The notes under the pieces: generated by a model
What the model saw: the letters and a program-made list of their open reading frames with translations, nothing else
Database searches by the model: none
What the model was told of the DNA's origin: nothing
DNA from: Thraustochytrium sp. TN22
Taxonomy: Eukaryota > Sar > Bigyra > Thraustochytrida > Thraustochytriidae
NCBI GenBank assembly: GCA_013306675.1
Contig: JABLUY010000021.1
Coordinates: 5,984 to 69,983, forward strand
DNA length: 64,000 nt
Direction of reading: 5' to 3'
Position numbers and translations under genes: made by a program
Part shown: positions 1 to 9,882 of the stretch, in pieces
Layout: the number at the start of each line of letters is the position of its first letter
Numbering within the stretch: position 1 is the first letter of the stretch

Positions 1-60
<60 letters not shown>
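1..60. repeat. (CT)n dinucleotide microsatellite
   Basis: Perfect alternating T/C from the left window edge to base 60. It starts at the edge, so its true length is unknown. Confidence 0.95.
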
Positions 61-63
<3 letters not shown>

Positions 64-3000
64 CGAGACGCTCCCTTCTTCAGGCCCCTTGGCATTGACT
101 GATTTCTTCTGCGGTTGTTGCTGGTGCTTTCCTCCTTGTCCTTGCAGCCCTTGCCCCTGCTGACGTTGCCGACGTCATCTGCAGGCGCAGGTAAACAAAC
201 AAACAAACAAACAAACAAGCGGAAAGCGTCAGAAACAGGCGCACCTGCTTTTGCAAAACGTGTGCACACGTTCCCTCAGACCTTTTCGAGATAAACGCTA
301 CAGACATTGCGGGCCGATGCAACGCAGGCCTCACAGTCAAGCCGAAAGCGCGATCGTAGTCAAAGCTTCGACTGCAACGCTCTGAACCGATCGCCACGGC
401 GCTCAAGACGGTGCCGTTACGGGCAGTCCGCGCCACACGACGCAGGGATACGGGACAAAGCGCGCGCCCTCCTCACCCCCGCGCGCCGGCGACGCCGATA
501 AGCGCTGGTGCGGTCGCGGCCCTCGCGGTGCGCCGCACGCTTATCGGCGTTCCCTTATTGGCGCTCGCTGCATGCCCAACTTGCCGCTCATGCCGTGCGC
601 CCAAGCCGCACTTGTGCGCGCTCACACACAGTGAGCCTTCCAGATTTTCCTCTTTGCACGCCGGAGGCTTCCCTCTTCCAGCGGGTGGTGCAGTGGTCAT
701 GGCGCAGGCGGCGCGGGCGGTGCCCGCGCCCGAGATCGCCGCGCGCTCCGACCGCTTCGATGCTCGGCTCCGACGCTCGGGCTGCGCCGTTGCGCACTGC
801 GCGCAAAGCTCTGACAGTGCTCCTGCAGAAGATGGGGAATGCCTCCCGCCCGCGGGCGAGGGGTCAGCGTCCCGAACAGGGTCGGCACGGCACGGCACGG
901 TCGCCAGCACGACCACGGACCACTCCTGTGCGTGCTGGAGTCTGCCTACTAGCTAACCAGCCGATAAGGCTCGGCACCAGTCGGTCGCATGCAGCGGGAC
1001 TGAGTAGACAGAACTGGACTCACCTTAGCCTCCCCTGCTCACGAGAGCGCTCGCAACGCGCTCTCGCATGATGGCGCTGGGTACCGCGGAGTGCAGCCCG
1101 CAGGAGACAACGCAGCGGCAGAGGCCTGTGTCAACGCCGTGGAGTAGGTCCAGGTGTCGACTGCGATCAAACGCAGCTCGGCGGGCATGGGCGCCCGCCC
1201 AACAAGGTGGCTGCAACGCTGCACCCGCAAGGCCTCTCAGGAGCAAGGCTTGAAGGGGTCGCTTGCGGCGTGATGGAAGCAAGCATAGGGGGCTTGGCGC
1301 CGGGGCGCACTCCCTCGCTGATTTTGGAAGTAGGCCGCGCGCAGCAGTGGCCTCGAGACTGGCAGCCAGAGCGCCATGTGGTGCTCCGACGCAGCTCCGT
1401 AGGACTCGTGGAGCTAAGGACGTGCTTGATCCGGGCACGAGCTGGGTCACCGAGACTGCCGCTCGGCTTGCGCTCCAAGGCGAAGCAGCCCGGAGAGAGC
1501 GAGCCCATGCCAGGTGCTGCTGCGTTGCGCCTGTCCACCTGCGAGGTTACACCGGCCAGGGCATGCTCTGCGTCGCCACGCCACGCCGCCGTCCGCCTTG
1601 AGCTATCTCAGCAGCGCATCCGGCTTTGCCTTCCGAAGCATAGCCAACGGCACTGCTGTAGTCGCCTCGTACGACCTCCCCGGCTACCTGTCCATGGTGG
1701 CCGTGCGGCCAGCGCGCTCGCCGCAGTCGTTTTCGGACCCCGGCAGCGGCGAGAGGTCCGGGTTGGCGGCGCACCGGGAAGCCGACGCAACGAAGGCGCC
1801 GCCGTGCGGCCCGCCGTGAGCGCGAATCCATCTGCGCGTTCCAGGGCCTCCATGACGGCCATGCCCACGCCCTGCGCCATGCCGCCGCCGCCGCCGTCGC
1901 CGCCCCCGCCGCGCCGCGGCATTGTAACGGCCCGGAGCCGCGCAGCGCGGCGTGGCGCGCGCAGGTCCACGCCGTCGCCCGCCGCCGCCGCCGCCCGCCG
2001 CCGCGACTCGTGGAGCGGGGCGAGCGTGCGAGCGAGGCGGCGGCGAAGATGGGATCTACGCCGCGAAAGAGAGGAGAAGAGAGAGACCCGGTCTTGCCAG
2101 AGCACCGCGAGCGCGCGCTCGCAGCGCCGAGGCTTGCGCGCGAGCCCAGCATGGCGAGCGTGCCGTGGCGAAGGACTTCCCCTGAGCCGAGCCGAGCCCA
2201 ACCCAGCGCGGTCGCCTGCGCAAGACTTGAGCGGTACGCGACGAGGCATCGAGTCGGGCGAGACCTGTCTTCACTATCTTCTTGTGCACGTTATACGTTG
2301 CGCTGGGACATGAGCAACGGCTACAGTGCTCAGCTGCTGGACAGGGCGCTGTACAGGTTGGCACGGTCGCATGTCGCTGACCAAGTAACGCGAGCGGGAC
2401 GCAACCATGTGCCGGACCAGGAGTACGGCTCAGACGAAACCTTCCACGAAGCATGAGCGCCGCTCGAGAGCCTGAGCACGAACAAAGCGAAATGCTCTGT
2501 TGAGCCTGGAGACCAGCTCGAGAGCTGGAGTACAGCTCAGACGAAGGCTACTAAGGAGCCTCAAGCTTTGCTCGGAGGTTTCGTGCGCCCCGCGCTTGAA
2601 TGAGGGTGCCTCAAAGCGAGCGGACGCGTTTTCAAGTCCTGGCGGTCAGGTGTCGTGCACTTGGGCGAGATTGACGCGCCACCCTGCCAGCTGTCGTTTC
2701 GTCATGAGGATCAGTTTCGTGCACTCCCATATGGTTGTCACGCGACAAGCTGATGTGTCCGCACGGAATAGGCTGGCTAGTGGGATGCAGCTCGATGGGA
2801 CATGGCTCGACGGGACATGCGAAATGTCCCCAAATTTGCAACCCCCGTCCTTCCCGGGAGCCAAATTCACCGGATGCCAAGGCGGAAGGCCGAGACGCTT
2901 CGTGCAGCTTGCGCCGCGACGGCAAACCGCAATCATCCGTGCAATCGTTCGTGCATTAGCTTGTACCTTGTGCGCTCGCTCGTACTCTTCGCTCTCGCTC

Positions 3001-3134
3001 TCGCTCTCGCTCTTGCTTTTCACCCGCGCTCGTTCGCTCGTTCGCTAACAAGTAAGTTCGTTCGCAACCCCTACCACAAGTTATCTTGAAAGTTGACGTG
3101 CAAGCGGCCCAAAGAGCAACAGGAAAAAGCCAAG
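61..3134. other. Intergenic; no gene recognised
   Basis: Open frames exist on both strands (the longest at 1207-2313 on +). Their products are Arg/Ala/Pro-rich, lack recognisable motifs and overlap equally long frames on the other strand, as expected by chance at this GC content. The stretch holds an AAAC microsatellite (193-218), CCG/GCC-rich tracts around 1880-2040 and a CTCGCT run near 2985-3013 just upstream of the next gene. Untranslated exons or a promoter for the gene at 3135 may lie here but cannot be seen. Confidence 0.6.
193..218. repeat. (AAAC)n tetranucleotide microsatellite
   Basis: About six uninterrupted AAAC units; one of the few A-rich tracts in the window. Confidence 0.9.
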
Positions 3135-4661
3135 ATGGCTCCCTCGCTTAGCAAGCCGCTCGCCGCGCGTCTTGGCCTTGGCTTGAACCACCGCCGCCAC
3201 ACCATCTCCAGCTCGGCCAAGGTGCGGACCCCCGAGTCCCCGGCGAGCCCTGTTTCGCCTGCGACGACGCAGGCGTCCAAGACGTCCTCGGCCCGGTTCA
3301 ACCCGCGCTACATCCGCCATACAATCGCGAGCCTTGCCAAGGCTCGGACCTCCCGCGGCTCGGGCAGCCCCATCTCCCAGGACGCGTCGCTCTCGCTCGC
3401 GCCTGATAGCCCCGGCTCCCGGGACTCGACGCTCGCCCCGAGCAGCGCCGCCTCCCCGGTCCAGACGCTCTGCTCGACCACTACGGCCGCGTCCCCCTCG
3501 ACCGGCTCAAGCAGCCCGATCGGTGACGATGCCGACGGGACGGCGCACTTCGACCGCTGCGCCGAGGAGTCCGAGGCGACGGAGACGGACAAGGTCGTCG
3601 ATGAGGCGGCCAAGTCGCTGACTCTTGAGGAGGAGGAGGAGGTCCCCGTGGACCTTCAGCAGCATGAGGAAAGCGTCGAGGCTCAGCTCGCCGCATTCGC
3701 CGAGGCCGCCCTCGCTAAGGCCGCCCAGGCCGCCGAGGTCGCCCAAGCCGCCAAGGCCGCCAAGGCCGACGCGGAGGCCGCCAAGGCGGCCTGCATCAAG
3801 CGCGTTTCGGAGGGCCTCATCGCGGCTGCCAAGGCCAATAAGGTTGTCGAGACCGCCACGGTCGCCGATGTCAAGGCCGCCGCCGCCGCCAAGGCCGCCG
3901 CCGCCAAGGCTGCTGAGGCCGTCAAGGCTGCTGAGGCCGTCAAGGCCGCTGCGGTCGGCACGGCCGCCGAGGCCGTTAAGGCCGTCGCGGTCAGCACGGC
4001 CGCCGAGGCCGCCACGGCCGCTGCGGTCGGCACGGCCGCCGAGGCCGCCACGGCCGCCGACAAGGCCGCCGCGGTCGGCACGGCCGCCGAGGCCGACACC
4101 CGCGCGGCCGTCGAGGCCGACAAGGCCGCCGTGGCCGACACGGCCGCCGAGGCCGTCAAGGCCGCCGAGGCCTCCGACACCGAGACCGAGCTTCCCATGC
4201 CGGACATCGCCGCGCCCGAGCACGCTACCACCGCGGACGCTACCTCGGCCTCCTCGGCCACCACGATCGCGACGGAGAAGGAGCTGCAGCCCTGCGAGGT
4301 GACGATCTCGCAGGTCATGGCTGGCTGGCTGACGAGCCAGCTGGCCATGCGCATGGAGGGCATGGGGGTGACGATCCCCATGCCCATCCTGCAGCAGCAG
4401 CTTCTCCCGATGATCGAGGTGGCAATGGAGGCCACGGTGGGTACCACGGTGGCGGCGTCCATGTGCGCGGCGATGCCCGACACGACGAGCTCGGCTTCGG
4501 TCGACAGCGGCATGGCCGTCCGCGCCTCGGCGGACCACGACGAGCATCAGCTGGCCAACCAGGTCCTCCTTGGCCTCGCCCAGCGCCACGCTCCCACGCT
4601 GCGCCGGGGCGGCCTCACCCTCACGCTCGACAAGACCTATGGCCTCTGCCTGGTGGTCTAA
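3135..4661 (+). CDS. Alanine-rich repetitive protein of unknown function
   Basis: Predicted 508-aa protein if translation starts at the ATG in AAGATGGCT; an in-frame ATG 14 codons upstream is a weaker alternative. Residues about 1-160 are Ser/Pro/Thr/Arg-rich and contain two related blocks, RHTISSSAKVRT and RHTIASLAKART, so the N-terminus has an internal duplication. Residues about 195-360 are a long Ala/Lys/Val/Glu array built on AAEAVKAA and GTAAEA units, probably helical. The C-terminal part (about 390-508) is less biased, with a Met-rich stretch (MEGMGVTIPMPILQQQLLPM) that may be a small folded domain. No known family was recognised. The bias of the repeat region leaves long antisense frames, so the coding strand rests on the clean start, the non-repetitive ends and the stop at 4659-4661. 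Confidence 0.6.
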   Translation: MAPSLSKPLAARLGLGLNHRRHTISSSAKVRTPESPASPVSPATTQASKTSSARFNPRYIRHTIASLAKARTSRGSGSPISQDASLSLAPDSPGSRDSTLAPSSAASPVQTLCSTTTAASPSTGSSSPIGDDADGTAHFDRCAEESEATETDKVVDEAAKSLTLEEEEEVPVDLQQHEESVEAQLAAFAEAALAKAAQAAEVAQAAKAAKADAEAAKAACIKRVSEGLIAAAKANKVVETATVADVKAAAAAKAAAAKAAEAVKAAEAVKAAAVGTAAEAVKAVAVSTAAEAATAAAVGTAAEAATAADKAAAVGTAAEADTRAAVEADKAAVADTAAEAVKAAEASDTETELPMPDIAAPEHATTADATSASSATTIATEKELQPCEVTISQVMAGWLTSQLAMRMEGMGVTIPMPILQQQLLPMIEVAMEATVGTTVAASMCAAMPDTTSSASVDSGMAVRASADHDEHQLANQVLLGLAQRHAPTLRRGGLTLTLDKTYGLCLVV

Positions 4662-5803
4662 GCCGGACGTGGGCACTGCACGGGCGTGAGCGGGCAGTCG
4701 GCTCCTCTTTGGGACCTTTGGCGCCATGGCCGCCCCTGCTGCGCAGGCTCGAGCCTGCACTCCAACAAGTCCTGCTCGACTCGTTTGGACGCCTTTATAC
4801 ATCACGGGCTTTCTTTCCAGAAACGCTCGACGAGACCGAGACGGTCTCTGCGCGCTGGTCGCCACCAAAGCTACCAGCAGCAGCAATGCTACACAGTAGC
4901 AGCCCACCGTGGCCATGTAAAAAAATCATGTAGAACTTCATTTCGTGTTGGTGACGAAGCGGCTCAAGGAGTCTGAGCACGCGAGGAAAAACTCAAGCAA
5001 CGAGCGGCTGCTTGGAGCGAAAGTAATTCTCAATCATTCAGTTCGCCCGCCCCATGTTCCTGTCCTGGCGCTTACCTTTTCGCCAACCGCCCTTCGTTGT
5101 CCCGTCGCCGGCGAGTACCGCCTTTGCAACGTGCATTTTCAAGGCCTTGCCTTGGCAGCCCGCGCCCGGGTGCGATGATTGCCCTTGCGCGTCACGCGGT
5201 CGCGGGTCCCAGGCTCTCGGCTCAGGCTGTCCTCACTTTCCGGCACTGGCGCTCAGGCTGGCAGGCTTCTCTCCGTCACGCCCGCCCGCCCCGGTGCACC
5301 GGGTCCACACGCATAAGCTCTTGTTGCCAGCTCTCTCATCGCTGTGCCAGCGCCACCATGCGGCCAGTGGCCATACTCGGTCATACCGTGCTTTCGCGGC
5401 CCCTTGCGCGCGAGATTGAGCCCTTGCACGAGCGCAAATAGCCGACTTGCGGCGGCCATGCGCCCCTGTGACCCGGGTGTGTGGCCGCCTGCACGCGCGC
5501 GGCACGTGTGCGGATGTGCTGGCCGGCGCTGGACGCCGCGATGGCGACAGGAGCCGCGCGCGCAGGGCCGGGCCGCGCCTCTCGCCGCGAGTCTCGCGCT
5601 CACTCGCTCGCCCACTCGCTCGCCCGCTCGCCCGCTCGCTCGCTGGCTCGTTCGCTCGCTCCCTGGCCCGCCGGTCGCGCTGGAGGCGCTCGCGGGGCGG
5701 CAGAGCCCGAATGGGCGGCGGCGCCACGGCGGGGAGCTCGCCGGTCGCGCCCACGTTGAGCCTCGTGAGGCGCCAAGGGCCTTGGCGCGCCTCGGAGCGG
5801 AGG
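4662..5803. other. Intergenic / probable 5' region of the RCC1-like gene
   Basis: No supported gene. Around 5590-5660 is an imperfect CTCG/CTCGCC tetranucleotide tract. The frame of the next gene stays open upstream of its proposed start (from 5447), but that part is low-complexity and lies before a clear signal peptide, so it is treated as leader. Confidence 0.55.
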
Positions 5804-8749
5804 ATGGCGCCCATGGGCCCGCTGGCGCTCGCGGCGGCGGCCGTGGCGTACGCGGCGGTGGGCGTGGACGCGCAAGAGACGGCGACGGGCCTGACGTGCG
5901 GCAAGGAGCACGCGTGCGTGGTGACGTCGGACGGCAGGGTCAAGTGCTGGGGCGGGAACACGTACGGGCAGCTGGGGCAGGGAGACTACGACGACCGCGT
6001 CGCGGACAGCAGTCTGGCGTTCGTGGAGCCCGGCGTGGAAGCGAAGGCGACACAGGTGTCGGCTGGCACGGACCACACGTGCGTTCTCTTCGACGATGGC
6101 ACCGTCAAGTGCTGGGGCAACAACGATGCGTACCAAATGGGTCACGAGGCCGCTAAGTCCTTCGCGCTACCGACAGATGCGCCTCTGCTCTCCGTCGGCA
6201 AAGGCACCCTCCACAAAGCCGTACAGAACGTGCAGGCGGGCCACAAGAGCACTTGTGTTCTCGATACAGATAATGCGGTGTCCTGCTGGGGTCTCGCCAA
6301 CTCGATCTGCGATACGGAAAAGACAGACCGATCCCCTCCGGGCATCCAGTACTCCTGGTATGGGGAGATGGGCTCAGTTCAACAGCTCGTTCGGTACAAC
6401 GGCGGGTTCTGCGTCGTAGGCACGACTTGGTTGTACCAGTGCATCGGTCCGCAGCGCCATGGCGAGTGGGGCCACCCAAGCTACTCCCCAACCGACGCGT
6501 GTGACTCGCAAGACTATCTCTCCAGCGGCCCCGTTGGGTTCTCTTCCCAGGACTACTCTAGCCTCCCAGACCTATCGAATTCGCTCGGCAACACCGTGTG
6601 CGCCTACAACTCCGGGGACAAAGCCAATTGCTGGGCGGATAATTCCTACGGCCAGGCAGGGGCGGACTCCGCGGCAACTCCTCTTCCACTGACCACGGTC
6701 GCCGGTCCCGGTAAGGACGATGGAGAAACTATTGCACAGCTGGCGCCAGGCATCCAGCACACCTGCGCGCGCTTGACCGGAAACAGCTATGCCGTGTACT
6801 GCTGGGGCTCTTCCGAGTTCACGCTTCCACAGCAAGGGGGCGAAGTGACCTTTCTCGGTGACGAAGAGGGCGAGATGGCTGCTCTCGTCAGCCTCGCCTT
6901 TGAAGATTCAGTCACCGACCTCTGTGTCGGTGAGGACTTCTCGTGCTTTCTCGTGGGCGGTAGCCCACATTGCTGGGGCCCCTCCGGGACGTGGAGCACG
7001 TACGACATCTCCAAAGCGATCCCGTTGGAGTACGCCCCAACAGACCCTCCCACAGATGCGCCCACGGCGTATCCCACCACGGCCGCGCCCACGAATGTGC
7101 CGACAGAAATGCCGACAGAAGCGCCGACAGCCATGCCGACAGCCATGCCGACAGCCATGCCGACAGCCATGCCGACAGCCATGCCGACAGCAACGCCGAC
7201 AGCCATGCCGACAGCCATGCCGACAGCAATGCAGACAGCAACGCCGACAGCAGCGCCGACAGCACTGCCGACAGCAATGCCGACAGCAATGCCCGTCACA
7301 ACGTCGGTGCCGCCTCAGTCGACAGGAAAGCCCACGGCGAGCCCTACCGCGACGCCCACGGCGACTGTGGTGGGCGACCTGCCGGATGCCAACAAACAGG
7401 TTGAAGACGGACGTGAGACCGGTTCGGACCAGCTCAAGGTGGTGGCAGCCGCCGGCACGCTCGGCATCATTGGCTCAGCCTTGGCGATCGCTTCGGGCGC
7501 TGGCATCACCGTCGGCGTCGCCACCAGTGCCGGTGCTGCCAGTGCCGCTGCAAGCGCTGGCGCAGCCGCGGGCGGTGGTGCGGCCGGAGCTGGCGGCGCC
7601 GGCATTGCCGCGAGCGGCGGTGCCGGTAACGCTGCGGCCTCGGCCGGCCAGGCAATGCGCTTCAATGCGGCGGACATTGTTGGCGAGGTCGGCAAGGAGG
7701 CCGCGAGAAACGCGAAACGCTTGGACTCCACCACGGCCGCTGCGGCTACAGCCGCCGGCGTGGGTGCGGGCGCCGCGGGCGCGAGCTTGCGCGAAAGGAT
7801 GTACATTGCGCGGGCCAGATTCGTGTCCTGGGCCAGGCGCGTGGCGGCGCACCCGCGCACCGCCCAGGTCGTCTTGGTGGTGGTCTCGCTGGCCAAGATC
7901 GTGCTATTGATCATCGCCATCTACGCAACCGCTAACTTTGGCGACCTCGTGCAGTCGGTCCGCGAGGAACTCCTGCTGCTGCGCTTCTCTGCGGATTCCA
8001 TTGCCAGCACCGAGGTCGACCTCGCCTTTTCCGCCTCGGCCATCACCACGGCGCTTGGCCTGACTCCGGATGCGGCCAAGGCCACTGGCGGCCGTTTCTT
8101 AGACCTATGCACGCTCGAGACCCGCGACTGTGCCGCGAGCGAGGCAAGCCTCGGCGACGTCCAGTACTACCACCTGCAGGGCGCTGCCGAGCTCACGGCG
8201 CCCGTCTTCGTGCTTGCTGCGGCCGTGGCCATCGAGCTCCTCACGCTGCTCGTCGAGACCATCATCTACTTCCGCGCGCACTACTATGAGTGGCGTCACG
8301 GCGTCCTGGACCTGACCACCGACATCCCGCTCCCGGCGCTCGGCGCTGTCGTCTTCGTCACTGGCATCTTCCTGTTCACCGCCTTTGGCCTCTACCAGAG
8401 TACAGGCCTCCTTGCCATGGACGCCCTCGTCTGGCAGGACAACGGCTCGGAAGTCCTCCCTTACGCCACCCCGTTCCAGGTGAACACCGAGACCAGGACC
8501 ATCTCCTACCCGTGCCCGACCAACACCACGCTCACCTCCTCCTGTGAGCTCCCCGGAACCTGGCTCGACGCCACGAACGAGCGCCTGGACGCCTACGGCT
8601 TCGTCGCCAGCGCCATCGTCGGCATCGCGCTCTTCGCCAAGGACGTTCTCAACTTTTCGCGCCGACTCTACGCCAGACGCAAGGCCGCCAAGCTCCGCGC
8701 CGCCGAAGCGGCTCTCGTCTCCCCGGCCAAGCCCACGGACATCGCCTGA
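5804..8749 (+). CDS. Secreted RCC1-like / PT-repeat / four-TM surface protein
   Basis: Predicted 981-aa protein starting MAPMGPLALAAA, a typical signal peptide ending near VDAQ. Residues about 25-405 hold successive RCC1-like blade motifs with conserved Cys-Trp-Gly, for example VKCWGGNTYGQLGQG and VKCWGNNDAYQMG, suggesting an extracellular beta-propeller held by disulfides. Residues about 411-500 form a stalk of PTxxPT and PTAM repeats encoded by a 12-bp minisatellite, probably heavily O-glycosylated. A Gly/Ala-rich stretch follows (about 530-640). Hydrophobic segments near residues 686-710, 798-822, 842-866 and 933-950 are probable membrane helices, ending in a short basic tail. PT-repeat stalks are common in protist surface proteins. 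A cell-surface binding or adhesion role is inference; no enzyme motif is seen. The start was chosen for the signal peptide, although the frame is open further upstream. Confidence 0.75.
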   Translation: MAPMGPLALAAAAVAYAAVGVDAQETATGLTCGKEHACVVTSDGRVKCWGGNTYGQLGQGDYDDRVADSSLAFVEPGVEAKATQVSAGTDHTCVLFDDGTVKCWGNNDAYQMGHEAAKSFALPTDAPLLSVGKGTLHKAVQNVQAGHKSTCVLDTDNAVSCWGLANSICDTEKTDRSPPGIQYSWYGEMGSVQQLVRYNGGFCVVGTTWLYQCIGPQRHGEWGHPSYSPTDACDSQDYLSSGPVGFSSQDYSSLPDLSNSLGNTVCAYNSGDKANCWADNSYGQAGADSAATPLPLTTVAGPGKDDGETIAQLAPGIQHTCARLTGNSYAVYCWGSSEFTLPQQGGEVTFLGDEEGEMAALVSLAFEDSVTDLCVGEDFSCFLVGGSPHCWGPSGTWSTYDISKAIPLEYAPTDPPTDAPTAYPTTAAPTNVPTEMPTEAPTAMPTAMPTAMPTAMPTAMPTATPTAMPTAMPTAMQTATPTAAPTALPTAMPTAMPVTTSVPPQSTGKPTASPTATPTATVVGDLPDANKQVEDGRETGSDQLKVVAAAGTLGIIGSALAIASGAGITVGVATSAGAASAAASAGAAAGGGAAGAGGAGIAASGGAGNAAASAGQAMRFNAADIVGEVGKEAARNAKRLDSTTAAAATAAGVGAGAAGASLRERMYIARARFVSWARRVAAHPRTAQVVLVVVSLAKIVLLIIAIYATANFGDLVQSVREELLLLRFSADSIASTEVDLAFSASAITTALGLTPDAAKATGGRFLDLCTLETRDCAASEASLGDVQYYHLQGAAELTAPVFVLAAAVAIELLTLLVETIIYFRAHYYEWRHGVLDLTTDIPLPALGAVVFVTGIFLFTAFGLYQSTGLLAMDALVWQDNGSEVLPYATPFQVNTETRTISYPCPTNTTLTSSCELPGTWLDATNERLDAYGFVASAIVGIALFAKDVLNFSRRLYARRKAAKLRAAEAALVSPAKPTDIA
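7109..7300 (+). repeat. Coding 12-bp minisatellite (PTAM repeat)
   Basis: Tandem units close to ATGCCGACAGCC, with GCC/GCA and ATG/ACG/GCG/CTG variation, encode the PTAM/PTAT/PTAL stalk of the RCC1-like protein. The 12-bp period keeps the frame, so copy number could vary between strains without breaking the gene. Confidence 0.9.
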
Positions 8750-9882
8750 TGACAGAGAAGGTCGCCTGATGACCAGCGGACTCGGAGGCCTTCGAGACCT
8801 CTCATCGGAGGCCTCCGAGATCTCTTGGCGAAGGCCTCTTGGCGAAGGCCTCCAAGACCTCTCGGAGAAGGCCTTCGAGACCTCTCGGAGAAGGCCTCCG
8901 AGACCTCTCGGAGACCTTATTTTTCTCTTCTGCGCGACATGGCCCGGCGGGCCATGTCGACATGCTCTACCAGCAGGTGCTCTACCAGCAGGTGCACCGC
9001 ACGGTGCAAAAGCCCTTGACCCTTACCTCCTGAACAAATTCGCAATGCACGAGTTGATGTTGGTTCTTTCCCACCGTGAATGTTTGCATGTCTGCGAGAC
9101 CAGGGAGCCAACACCCTTTGCATTGTTTCTACAAAGAGCCTGAGCGAGCGTCTCGCCGGGTCATTGACGGCAAAGCGCGAGTGGGCCGCCGGGGATTTGT
9201 TGGTGGCGGTGGTATGGTACCCGTACCACCCGATGCTTCGCTGCGCTGCGGTCTGCGGCTGACGCCGACGAGTCGCAGGAGGCGGCGGGAGACTCGAGCT
9301 TGTCTGTGACCCATTGCACGCACAAGCGAGCAATCATGATACGCAGTGGTCCGCCTCCGAGCTAGCTCTCGAGCTGGCTGGAATCGTCCAGCTCATGCTC
9401 GTCCTCTCTCGCGCTGCGCTGCGCAACTCTGCTCGGCGCTCGCCGCGGCCTCGCGCTCCTGGTTCTCGCTTGCTTGCCTCAGCTGCGCGGCTCCGGCTCC
9501 CGAACTCTGCTGCCAACTGCAATGCTGCTGCGCGGCGGCGCCCGGCCACTCCTGCGGCTGCGTTGCGGCTGCGGCGCGCCGCCGTGGCTCGCTCTCGGCC
9601 CTCCTCGGCTCCCAGTTGCGGGTTGCGGGTTGCGGGTTGCGCCTCGGCAAGTCCCCGGAGATGGACGTCTGCTCCTCCGGGACCGCAACCCAGGAGCCGG
9701 AGAACCCGGACTGGGCTGGGTTCCGGAACCCAGGCGGCGCAACCGCGCGGCGCAGGCGCCGCGCGGCGCGCGGCACTGCAGAGCGGCAACCCGAGCGGCA
9801 ACTTGAGCGGACGCGACCAGGGCGCGCGGCGCGCGGAGGGCCACTGCACTGCACTGCACCGCACCGCACCGCAGCGGGCGCC
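8750..9882. other. Intergenic between RCC1-like gene and PARP
   Basis: Holds the 8784-8915 tandem repeat and a short direct duplication of CTCTACCAGCAGGTG near 8966-8995. No supported gene. The PARP frame is open upstream to 9346, but that part is low-complexity and lies before the zinc finger start. Confidence 0.55.
8784..8915. repeat. Imperfect tandem repeat (about 22-25 bp) downstream of the RCC1-like gene
   Basis: Five to six imperfect copies of a unit related to CCTYCGAGACCTCTCGGAGA. The unit is itself partly palindromic (GGCCTTCGAG / CTCGGAGGCC type arms), so transcripts could form hairpins. It starts about 35 bp after the stop codon, probably in the 3' UTR. Confidence 0.8.

Noticed and set aside
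1207-2313. 368-aa open frame on +
   Set aside because: Arg/Ala/Pro-rich, no motif, overlaps equally long frames on the other strand.
3507-4916. 469-aa Gly/Leu-rich frame antisense to the alanine-rich gene
   Set aside because: Reverse reading of GCC/GAG-rich repeats gives GLGG repeats; it has no start context or domain. The + frame has a better start and non-repetitive ends, though certainty is moderate.
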